Assembly (NCBI GenBank): GCA_964516635.1
Contig: CAZEZY010000127.1
Span: 1-6,804 of the forward strand
DNA: 6,804 bases
From: CAZEZY01 sp964516635
GTDB taxonomy: Bacteria; Pseudomonadota; Gammaproteobacteria; Burkholderiales; Burkholderiaceae_C
Direction of reading: 5' to 3'
A program made the translations under genes and the position numbers. Of this stretch, positions 1-5,779 are shown one piece after another (position 1 is the first letter of the stretch; each line of letters begins with the position of its first letter). The notes beneath the pieces were generated by a model, which was given only the letters and a program-made list of their open reading frames with translations, ran no database searches and was not told the origin of the DNA.

Positions 1-2
1 GC

Positions 3-1166
3 GCCAACATGACCATCGAAATGGACGACACCGACAAGCTCAAGGTGTTGTTCGAGGACGCGCTGAAGTTTGGCATCACCTTCGAGTCTCCAGACGTCAA
101 CCGGGGTACCTATCGCTTCGAGCCGGTGAGCGACCAGGTCATCCGCTACGGTCTGGGGGCTGTGAAGGGCACCGGCCAGCAGGCGATCGAGGCCATTGTG
201 GCGGCTCGAGAGGGCAAGGGTGTGGGCCCTGCCGGCGACACGGTGGGCCCGTTCAAAAGCCTGTTCGACTTCTGTAACCGCGTCGACCGCAGCCGCCTGA
301 ACAAGCGCACGGTGGAAGCCTTGATCAAGGCGGGGGCTTTCGATACGCTGGCGCTCAACCGCGCGGCCTTGCTGGCCTCGGTGGAGCGGGCTTTCGAGTT
401 TGCGAACGCCCAGCAGGCCCATGCCCAGCAAGGCGGCCTGTTCGACCTGCTGGGTACCGATGACCACGGGGCCAGCACCCAGGAACCTGATCTGGTTGAG
501 GCAATGCCCTGGGGTGTGAAAGAACGCCTCACGCACGAGAAAACCGCGATCGGTTTCTACCTGAGTGGCCACCTGTTCGACGAGGTGGAGCGGGAGGTGC
601 GCCGTTTTGCCCGCACGCCCCTCAGCGACGTGGTGGACAGCCGCGACCCGCTGCTGCTGGCCGGCATCGTGACCGACCTGCGCATCATCAACGGGCAGCG
701 TGGCAAGGTGGCGATCTTCAAGCTGGACGACAAAACCGGCACGCTCGAGGCCACGGCCGACGAAAGCCTGATCCACCAGCACAAACACCTGCTGAAGGAT
801 GACGAACTTGTGCTGGCCCAGGTGCTGGCCCAGCCCGACCGTTTTTCGGGCGGCCTGCGGCTCAAGGTGCAGCAATTGTGGGACCTGGGTGCGGCGCGTT
901 GCCGCTTCGGCAAGTACCTGAAAGTGGCCGTGAATGGCCAGAGCCCCGACGTGGCCGGCCTGGTCAGAGAGTTCCCGCCCCGACGGGAGCAGAGTGAGCA
1001 GGGCGAACTGGTTCGAGGTTTGCCAGTACGCCTGCAGGTGTGGCGTGACACCGCGACCTGTGAAATCCAGCTCGACGACCGCTCCCTGTTCTTCCCTTCC
1101 GATGCCGCATTGGCTGCCTGGATGGCTCAGGCCCACGAGCGTCGTGCCGAGATCGTGTTCGACTGA
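3..1166 (+). CDS. dnaE: DNA polymerase III alpha subunit DnaE, C-terminal part (5' truncated by window)
   Basis: This is the 3' third of the replicative polymerase gene. The frame is open from the window edge, so the ATG at position 9 is an internal Met, not the start; about two thirds of a roughly 1,150-residue protein lies outside. Counting from that Met, residues 28-57 (DVNRG, RYGLGAVKGTG) match the end of the polymerase/fingers region. Residues 85-130 form a helix-hairpin-helix DNA-binding region (LIKAGAFD). QGGLF at 141-145 (bases 429-443) fits the internal beta-clamp-binding motif, which is QADMF in E. coli. Residues 204-283 look like the OB-fold that contacts single-stranded template. 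The tail to residue 385 corresponds to the tau-binding C-terminal domain and ends normally. In the cell the protein synthesises DNA as the catalytic core of the holoenzyme. It converges on tolA with a 19-bp gap. Identity is close to certain; the domain limits are my estimates from family knowledge. Confidence 0.97.
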   Translation, partial: ANMTIEMDDTDKLKVLFEDALKFGITFESPDVNRGTYRFEPVSDQVIRYGLGAVKGTGQQAIEAIVAAREGKGVGPAGDTVGPFKSLFDFCNRVDRSRLNKRTVEALIKAGAFDTLALNRAALLASVERAFEFANAQQAHAQQGGLFDLLGTDDHGASTQEPDLVEAMPWGVKERLTHEKTAIGFYLSGHLFDEVEREVRRFARTPLSDVVDSRDPLLLAGIVTDLRIINGQRGKVAIFKLDDKTGTLEATADESLIHQHKHLLKDDELVLAQVLAQPDRFSGGLRLKVQQLWDLGAARCRFGKYLKVAVNGQSPDVAGLVREFPPRREQSEQGELVRGLPVRLQVWRDTATCEIQLDDRSLFFPSDAALAAWMAQAHERRAEIVFD

Positions 1167-1173
1167 CTGGCAG

Positions 1174-1192
1174 GGACGAGCGTGCTCAGTCC
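1174..1192. other. Hairpin at the dnaE/tolA convergent junction
   Basis: An inverted repeat fills the gap between the two convergent genes and spans the tolA stop codon. GGAC-GAG pairs with CTC-GTCC around a CGTG loop, giving a 7-bp stem with one bulged A at 1188. No T run follows on either strand, so it is not a textbook intrinsic terminator. It could stabilise 3' ends of either transcript. Read by eye; no folding energy was computed. Confidence 0.35.
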
Positions 1193-2040
1193 TGAGGGCG
1201 AAAACCGAGGAGGATGGTGCCGGGAATCCGGCCGTTTTCGTCGGGGGGCAGGCGTCCGGTGCGCTCGATCGCCCGAAGGACGGCGCTGTCCCAACTGGCC
1301 ACTCCGCTGGACTGACGCAGGCGGGCACTCACGATGGTGCCGTCTGGCAGCACCCGCAGTTCCACCTCGGCACGGGGGTTGCCCGGAATGAGGTCGGTGA
1401 AGACGATGTTGGGGCGTATGGCCGCGCCCAAACGGTTGGCATAGCTGGCTGAAGGCCCGGCCGACTGCTGGGCCGTACCGGTCGACTGCGGTGAGCCGGT
1501 GGCCCCTGCCTGACCCATCATGCGCTCGATATTGCGTTTTCGCTCGGCCTCCAGCTGGGCCTGCTGTTCGCGTTCTCGCCGATCCCTTTCGGCACGTTCC
1601 CGGGCTTCCTGTGCACGTTGCGCTTCCAGCTGGCGGCGTCGCGCCTCGTCGGCACGCCGCTGTTCTTCCAGTCGCCGCTGCTCGGCTCGCTGCTGGTCCA
1701 GTCGCCGTTGCTCTTCCAGCCGTCGCTGCTCCTGTGCGCGCTGGACCGCGATGTCGGCCTCGCTGGGGGCGGGTGGTGGTGGCGTGGGGGCCGGGCGGGG
1801 TTGAGGTGCCGGGGGGGCGGGGGGCGGAGGCGGCGGTTCGACGGGTCGAGGGGCTGCCACCTGGGGCAGGCGTGACCACAATTCCGCCTCCAGAACCACC
1901 TGCGTGTCTTTTTGCCAGGCCACCCCCCAGGCGAGCGCCAGGATCAGCAGACCGTGAACCCCCAGGGCGATTGCCAGAGGCCCCCCCCATCGCCCTTGTT
2001 CGGGGGGATTCAGGTGGACGGTGTCGCTGCGGGCTTCCAT
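1186..2040 (-). CDS. tolA: Tol-Pal system protein TolA
   Basis: TolA is the periplasm-spanning arm that couples the TolQR proton motor to TolB/Pal at the outer membrane, supporting envelope integrity and constriction during division. The 284-residue product shows the classic three-part layout. Domain I is a short cytoplasmic N-terminus plus one membrane anchor at about 20-42 (LAIALGVHGLLILALAWGV). A proline-rich stretch (66-92, with six prolines in a row at 69-74) follows. Domain II is a long charged Q/R/E helix at about 94-172. Domain III is a compact TonB/TolA-type C-terminal domain at about 200-284 (AEVELRVLPDGTIVS, then SSGVASWDSAVLRAI). It has no cysteine, unlike E. coli domain III. The start is the ATG 22 nt after the tolR stop, with no good Shine-Dalgarno directly before it, which suggests coupling to tolR translation. 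A TonB-like protein is the alternative, but the ybgC-tolQ-tolR context favours TolA. It is last in its operon. Confidence 0.93.
   Translation of the reverse strand: MEARSDTVHLNPPEQGRWGGPLAIALGVHGLLILALAWGVAWQKDTQVVLEAELWSRLPQVAAPRPVEPPPPPPAPPAPQPRPAPTPPPPAPSEADIAVQRAQEQRRLEEQRRLDQQRAEQRRLEEQRRADEARRRQLEAQRAQEARERAERDRREREQQAQLEAERKRNIERMMGQAGATGSPQSTGTAQQSAGPSASYANRLGAAIRPNIVFTDLIPGNPRAEVELRVLPDGTIVSARLRQSSGVASWDSAVLRAIERTGRLPPDENGRIPGTILLGFRPQD
1219..1238 (+). terminator. Candidate weak intrinsic terminator for dnaE
   Basis: About 50 nt past the dnaE stop, GCCGG and CCGGC form a perfect 5-bp all-GC stem around a GAAT loop. CG and then TTTT follow on the plus strand. That is the shape of a short intrinsic terminator reading in the dnaE direction. 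The stem is short and the T run is only four, and the site lies inside the 3' end of tolA on the other strand, where it also encodes protein. It may be chance in GC-rich DNA. Confidence 0.3.
1636..1731 (-). repeat. Two-copy 48-bp imperfect tandem repeat inside tolA
   Basis: TolA residues 104-119 and 120-135 are tandem 16-residue units, both starting EQRRLEEQRR. The 27-bp cores at 1654-1680 and 1702-1728 match at 22 of 27 bases by eye, spaced exactly 48 bp apart. The second half of each unit has diverged (LDQQRA versus ADEARR). The repeat builds the helical stalk of domain II and probably arose by in-frame duplication. Confidence 0.6.
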
Positions 2041-2062
2041 GGCGGGCGCAAGTCGTTGGCCT

Positions 2063-2503
2063 TCAGCGGGACTGCTGGACCGACAGCCCCACCCGCTGGA
2101 TACCGGCGCGTTGCAACGCGTCCATGGTCTTGATGACCTCGTCGTATTTCACGTTGCGATCGGCCGTGATGATCACGGGGGCTGGCGCCTGTCCTTCAGC
2201 CGGCGGGCCTTGCAGTTCCCGAACCCGGGCCACGAGCTCACGGGCCGTGACCGGTGATCCGGGGCCGCTCGTGGTCCCTTCCTTGACCTGCAGTTGCCCT
2301 TCGGCATCCACGATGACCTGTACAAAACGATCTGGCTGACGGGAAGCCTGGCCCACCGTGGGCAGTTCGATCTGGCTGGGTGAAATCAGGGGCGCGGTCA
2401 CCATGAAAATGATCAGGAGCACCAGCATCACATCGATGAAGGGCACCATGTTGATCTCGCTCTTGGTGCGGCGAATCCGGGGGCGAGCGGTGACGACGGG
2501 CAT
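2063..2503 (-). CDS. tolR: Tol-Pal system protein TolR (ExbD/TolR family)
   Basis: TolR is a small inner-membrane protein that works with TolQ as a proton-driven motor energising TolA. The 146-residue product has a short basic cytoplasmic N-terminus (RPRIRRTKSEIN) and a single transmembrane helix at about 20-42. It carries the family's essential membrane aspartate at D24, in VPFIDVMLVLLIIF, equivalent to E. coli TolR D23. A periplasmic domain ends with the typical block PVIITADRNVKYDEVI and then LQRAGIQRVGLSV. Length is normal for the family. The start is supported by GGAG (2512-2515), 8 nt before the ATG and just after the tolQ stop, 14 nt upstream of the start. ExbD of a TonB system is the alternative; the neighbours ybgC, tolQ and tolA make TolR far more likely. 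Confidence 0.95.
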   Translation of the reverse strand: MPVVTARPRIRRTKSEINMVPFIDVMLVLLIIFMVTAPLISPSQIELPTVGQASRQPDRFVQVIVDAEGQLQVKEGTTSGPGSPVTARELVARVRELQGPPAEGQAPAPVIITADRNVKYDEVIKTMDALQRAGIQRVGLSVQQSR

Positions 2504-2517
2504 GTGACTGGCTCCGT

Positions 2518-3231
2518 TCAGCGCCCGGGGGTGGCCTGCATGCCTGCTGCGGTGCCGGTGTTGGCCACGTTGCGGTGCAGGATGTTGGAGAACTCGTCCA
2601 TGAAGCTTTCCATCCGGTTGGCCACGCGATCGATGTCGTGGGTGAACCGGTTGTAGGCCACCACGGCCGGAATGGCGGCAAACAGGCTGATGGCCGTGGC
2701 CACCAGTGCTTCGGCTATGCCTGGTGCCACGGTCGCGAGCGTCACCTGGGTGAGCGCCGCCAGCCCCGTGAATGCGTGCATGATGCCCCAGACTGTCCCA
2801 AACAGGCCGACATAGGGTGACACCGAACCCACGGAGCCGAGAAACGACAGGTTGGTTTCCAGCGCGTCCACCTCGCGCTGGTAGCTGGCGCGCATCGCCC
2901 GCTGTGCGCCTTCGACCAGGGCATCGGGCTGGGTGATGCGGCGGTCCCGCAGTTTGTGGAATTCACGCATGCCGCTGGCGAAAATGCGTTCGGTCGGGCT
3001 GCCGTCGCTGGCGTTGCGCACAGCCACCTGATACAGATCGTTCAGGTTGGCTCCCGACCAGAAGGTCTTCTCGAACGCTTCGGTTTCGCGGCGAACCCGC
3101 TGGAGCAGGAAAATCTTGCGGAAAATCGCGGCCCAGCTGATGACAGACACGCTGATCAGCAGCAGCACAACGGCCTGAACCACCCAGGTGGCGTCCAGCA
3201 GCAACTGGAATACGGAAAAATCGTGGGTCAT
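2518..3231 (-). CDS. tolQ: Tol-Pal system proton channel subunit TolQ (MotA/TolQ/ExbB family)
   Basis: TolQ is the multi-pass inner-membrane subunit that forms the proton channel with TolR and drives TolA. The 237-residue product has three hydrophobic segments at about 15-38, 128-155 and 165-193. A large cytoplasmic loop lies between the first and second (E/R/K-rich, 39-127), as the family requires. The signature second and third helices are present: SPYVGLFGTVWGIM with T146, and GIAEALVATAISLFAAIPAV with T179, the polar residues that line the proton path in ExbB/TolQ. Length is typical. Its ATG overlaps the ybgC stop as ATGA (3228-3231). No Shine-Dalgarno is obvious before it, so translation is probably coupled to ybgC. 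An ExbB is the alternative, but the ybgC-tolQ-tolR-tolA order is diagnostic of Tol. Confidence 0.95.
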   Translation of the reverse strand: MTHDFSVFQLLLDATWVVQAVVLLLISVSVISWAAIFRKIFLLQRVRRETEAFEKTFWSGANLNDLYQVAVRNASDGSPTERIFASGMREFHKLRDRRITQPDALVEGAQRAMRASYQREVDALETNLSFLGSVGSVSPYVGLFGTVWGIMHAFTGLAALTQVTLATVAPGIAEALVATAISLFAAIPAVVAYNRFTHDIDRVANRMESFMDEFSNILHRNVANTGTAAGMQATPGR

Positions 3232-3647
3232 GGATGTTGCAAGACGTCAATGATCGCGGTCGGTATTCGGCCAGGGCGCATCTGTGCGGCATCCACCCAG
3301 CCGATGCGGATGGTGCCTTCACAGAGCAAACGGTCGGGTTGTCCTTCCTGCCGTTGCCAGGCCTCCTGCTGCAGTGTCATGGAGGCCCTTCCAAGTTCCT
3401 TGACTTCGGCGCTCACATGTAACACATCGTCAAGCCGGGCAGGACGATGGTAGCGAAGTTCGGTGCCGCTGACCACAAACATCCCGCCGGTCTCGTCGCG
3501 CAGGCGCTGCTGCTCCACGCCCAGGCTGCGCAGCCATTCGGTGCGGGCCCTCTCGAAAAACTTCAGGTAGTTGGCATAGAACACAATCCCCCCCGCATCG
3601 GTGTCTTCCCAGTACACCCGGACAGGCCAGTGGAACACGGTGGCCAT
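3228..3647 (-). CDS. ybgC: Tol-Pal-associated acyl-CoA thioesterase YbgC (hotdog fold)
   Basis: YbgC is a cytoplasmic hotdog-fold thioesterase of the 4-hydroxybenzoyl-CoA thioesterase family, encoded next to the Tol genes in many proteobacteria and linked in E. coli to acyl-CoA/phospholipid metabolism. The 139-residue product aligns end to end with E. coli YbgC. Residues 9-20 (VRVYWEDTDAGG) hold the catalytic aspartate D17, and FFERARTEWLR lies at 30-40. The following YHRPARLDD (66-74) is also family-typical. Where E. coli has VVYHASY, this protein has IVFYANY, so the motif histidine is a tyrosine (Y24); I believe this is common in betaproteobacteria. The frame stays open upstream into nusB, but the ATG at 3647 is chosen because homology begins there (MATVFHWPVRVYW) and it lies 8 nt after the nusB stop. 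No strong ribosome binding site is visible. The stop overlaps tolQ. Confidence 0.93.
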   Translation of the reverse strand: MATVFHWPVRVYWEDTDAGGIVFYANYLKFFERARTEWLRSLGVEQQRLRDETGGMFVVSGTELRYHRPARLDDVLHVSAEVKELGRASMTLQQEAWQRQEGQPDRLLCEGTIRIGWVDAAQMRPGRIPTAIIDVLQHP

Positions 3648-3655
3648 GCCGACGT

Positions 3656-4171
3656 TCAGCCCGCTGCACCGGAGGTCGAGGCCCGGGGTTTGCGATGCTG
3701 GTCCCGCTCCACCTCCAGGCCGCGCCACAGGGGGGCGAGCTGATTGAGCACGCCGTTCACATACTTGTGGCCATCGGTGCCGCCGAACGATTTGGCCAGT
3801 TCGATGCATTCGTTGATCACGACACGCCAGGGCACGTCCACGCAGTGGCGGAACTCGTAAGCGCCTATCCAGAGCACCCCACGTTCAATGGGCGAGATTT
3901 CGGCCAGCGATCGGTCCAGCAGGGGGGTGATGGCCGCATCCAGCTCGGCAGCCTCGGCAATGCAGCCGTGCAGCAAGGCATCGTAGTGGGCACTGTCGGC
4001 CTTGTGGAAGCCGCTGAGGTCTCGGGTGAAGACATCGATCGCGTCGGCCTCGTTGCGTCCCACCAGGTGCTGGTACAGGGCCTGCAGGGCAAATTCCCGA
4101 GCCCGGGTGCGCCCCGATTTGTCGGAGGCCTTGCGTGGCCGGGCAGTTGTGGCTGGGGCGGGCTTGCTCAT
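3656..4171 (-). CDS. nusB: Transcription antitermination factor NusB
   Basis: NusB is a small all-helical RNA-binding protein. With NusE (ribosomal protein S10) it binds boxA in nascent rRNA leaders and helps assemble the antitermination complex. The 171-residue product starts its conserved core at about residue 21 (RTRAREFALQALYQ). It then shows ISPIERGVLWIGAYE (92-106) and the signature ELAKSFGGTDGHKYVNGVLN (124-143). It is about 30 residues longer than E. coli NusB (139), because of a basic proline-rich N-terminal extension (1-20) and a polar C-terminal tail after about 150. The extra N-terminus is retained because the ATG overlaps the ribH stop as ATGA (4168-4171), a typical coupled junction. 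Adjacency to ribH is widely conserved in proteobacteria. Confidence 0.96.
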   Translation of the reverse strand: MSKPAPATTARPRKASDKSGRTRAREFALQALYQHLVGRNEADAIDVFTRDLSGFHKADSAHYDALLHGCIAEAAELDAAITPLLDRSLAEISPIERGVLWIGAYEFRHCVDVPWRVVINECIELAKSFGGTDGHKYVNGVLNQLAPLWRGLEVERDQHRKPRASTSGAAG

Positions 4172-4638
4172 GACGCGTCCAGCGATTGGAGCAGCCTCGC
4201 CATTTCGACCGCCACCTGAGCGGCGTCGCGGCCTTTGTCATCCTGACGGGCCACGGCCTGCGAGAGGTTCTCGGTGGTGAGAATGGCGTTGGCAATCGGA
4301 ATGTGCTGATCCAGTCCGACACGGGTCACACCGGCGGCGGATTCGTTGCAAACCAGCTCGAAGTGGTAGGTCTCGCCACGAATCACGCAGCCCAGTGCCA
4401 CCAGGGCATCGAAGCGGTCGGTCTCGGCCAGGGCCTGCAAAGCCAGGGGCACTTCGAGTGCACCCGCCACCTGAACGTGTTCGATGTGGTCTTCGGCCAC
4501 GCCCAGCTGGAGCAGCTCGTTGCGGCATGCCACGACCAGCGCATCGGTGATGCCCTGGTTGAATCGCGCCTGCACGATACCGATACGCAATCCGCAGCCG
4601 TCCAGCGCGCCCGCGCTGCCCTTGTTCGCACCCAACAT
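4168..4638 (-). CDS. ribH: 6,7-dimethyl-8-ribityllumazine synthase
   Basis: This cytoplasmic enzyme condenses 5-amino-6-ribitylaminouracil with 3,4-dihydroxy-2-butanone 4-phosphate to give lumazine, the penultimate step of riboflavin synthesis. The 156-residue product has the family blocks in order: IGIVQARFN (19-27, substrate pocket), VAGALEVP (57-64), ALGCVIRGETYHFE (81-94) with catalytic H92, and PIANAILTTENLSQA (114-128). R131 matches the phosphate-binding arginine (E. coli/B. subtilis R127). Members of this family usually form pentamers or 60-mer shells; the state here cannot be read from sequence. It starts 4 bp after the ribBX stop with a strong Shine-Dalgarno inside the ribBX end. Its stop overlaps nusB. 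The product of the preceding gene, RibBX, supplies its four-carbon substrate. Confidence 0.97.
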   Translation of the reverse strand: MLGANKGSAGALDGCGLRIGIVQARFNQGITDALVVACRNELLQLGVAEDHIEHVQVAGALEVPLALQALAETDRFDALVALGCVIRGETYHFELVCNESAAGVTRVGLDQHIPIANAILTTENLSQAVARQDDKGRDAAQVAVEMARLLQSLDAS

Positions 4639-4642
4639 GTCT

Positions 4643-5779
4643 CTATCCTTCCGTCTTGCTCAGAAATCCGACCACTTCCAGACCGTAGCCGGTCATGCTG
4701 GGCATGCGACGAGGCTTACCCAGCAACTGCATCTTGTGAACGCCGCATTCGCGAAGGATCTGCGCACCGATGCCGTAGGTTCGCAGGTCCATCCGACCCC
4801 GCTCCGGGGCCTGTGCCGAACGGGCGGTGCCTTCGAACTGGGCCAGCAACTGGTCGGCACTTTCGCCGCAGTTGAGGAGCACCACCACGCCGGCGCCTTG
4901 GGTGGCCATGTGACGCAGGCTCGTCTCCAGTGTCCAGGAGTGCATGGAGCGGCCCACCTCCAGCGCATCCAGCACGCTGAGGGGTTCATGCACGCGGACA
5001 CTCACCGTTTCGTCTGCTCCCCACTGGCCCCGCACCAGCGCCAGATGGACCGCGCCGCTTGTGTCATCCCGGAAGGCGTGAGCCTGGAATTCGCCATACG
5101 CGGTGCCCAGCGGGCGAGAGCCTACACATCGGACGAGGCTTTCGGTTCGGCTGCGGTATTCGATCAGGTCGGCAATCGTGCCGATTTTCAGGCCGTGCTC
5201 GGCGGCGAAGATCTGGAGGTCAGGCAGGCGGGCCATCGTCCCGTCGTCTTTCATGATCTCGCAGATCACGGCCGCCGGCGTGCAGCCGGCCATCGCCGAC
5301 AGGTCGCACCCGGCTTCGGTATGGCCGGCGCGCATCAGCACGCCACCATCCACCGCCTGCAGCGGGAAAATGTGCCCGGGCTGCACCAGGTCATCGGGTT
5401 GTGCATCGGGCGCCACCGCCACCTGCACCGTGCGGGCGCGATCGGCCGCCGAGATACCGGTGGTGACGCCCTCCGCCGCTTCGATGGAGACCGTGAAGGC
5501 GGTGCCCATTTTGGTCCCGTTGCGAGGGACCATGGGTGGCAACCGGAGCCGTTCACAGCGCTCCCGAGTGAGGGTGAGACAGATCAGTCCCCGTCCGAAA
5601 CGCGCCATGAAGTTGATGGCATCGGCGGTGACATGGTCGGCGGCCAGGACCAGATCGCCCTCGTTCTCGCGGTCTTCCTCGTCGACGAGGATGACCATGC
5701 GACCCGCCTGGATCTCGGCGACGATGTCTTCCACCGGCGAGATACCTGCCGGGGTCAGGGGGGTGAGTGGGGGGTTCAT
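4643..5779 (-). CDS. ribBX: 3,4-dihydroxy-2-butanone 4-phosphate synthase with degenerate GTP cyclohydrolase II-like domain (RibBX, often annotated RibBA)
   Basis: The N-terminal half (about 12-213) is a complete RibB that converts ribulose 5-phosphate to DHBP plus formate. DEEDRENEGD (33-42) holds the acidic metal and substrate residues. EAAEGVTTGISAADR (100-114), GHIFPL and AGHTEAGCDL (with H153) follow. The C-terminal half (about 217-378) aligns with GTP cyclohydrolase II but has lost its catalytic features. In E. coli RibA the zinc site is HSECLTGDALFSLRCDCG; here the aligned stretch is HEPLSVLDALEVGRSMHSW (264-282), with no cysteine. The usual RQEGRNIGL block is also replaced. This fits the described RibBX variant of Proteobacteria (Brutinel and colleagues), so GTP cyclohydrolase II should be encoded elsewhere. 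The start is the ATG overlapping the ribE stop (ATGA, 5776-5779), with GGAG 10 nt upstream. The frame continues upstream into ribE, but homology does not. The product is 378 residues and stops with TAG. Confidence 0.93.
   Translation of the reverse strand: MNPPLTPLTPAGISPVEDIVAEIQAGRMVILVDEEDRENEGDLVLAADHVTADAINFMARFGRGLICLTLTRERCERLRLPPMVPRNGTKMGTAFTVSIEAAEGVTTGISAADRARTVQVAVAPDAQPDDLVQPGHIFPLQAVDGGVLMRAGHTEAGCDLSAMAGCTPAAVICEIMKDDGTMARLPDLQIFAAEHGLKIGTIADLIEYRSRTESLVRCVGSRPLGTAYGEFQAHAFRDDTSGAVHLALVRGQWGADETVSVRVHEPLSVLDALEVGRSMHSWTLETSLRHMATQGAGVVVLLNCGESADQLLAQFEGTARSAQAPERGRMDLRTYGIGAQILRECGVHKMQLLGKPRRMPSMTGYGLEVVGFLSKTEG
4646..4652 (-). promoter_or_regulatory. Strong Shine-Dalgarno for ribH
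   Basis: On the minus strand GGAAGGA sits 7 nt before the ribH ATG, overlapping the last codons of ribBX. It is the best ribosome binding site in the window. It fixes the ribH start and suggests ribH can be translated at a high rate independently of ribBX. Confidence 0.7.

Noticed and set aside
1127..1990. A 287-codon minus-strand open frame overlapping tolA in another frame
   Set aside because: It is an out-of-frame Pro/Arg/Thr-rich reading of the same strand as tolA; the tolA frame has the anchor, stalk and C-terminal domain.
1491..2339. A 282-codon plus-strand open frame opposite tolA/tolR
   Set aside because: The translation is low-complexity Pro/Arg/Ala, typical of a GC-rich shadow, and it crosses the boundary of two well supported genes.
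2063..3231. Assignment of tolQ/tolR as ExbB/ExbD of a TonB iron-uptake system
   Set aside because: ybgC lies immediately upstream with a coupled start and a TolA with a long helical stalk lies downstream, the hallmark order of the Tol system.
3648..3809. Upstream extension of ybgC into nusB
   Set aside because: The extra 54 residues are an out-of-frame read of nusB with no YbgC homology; family similarity starts at the ATG at 3647.
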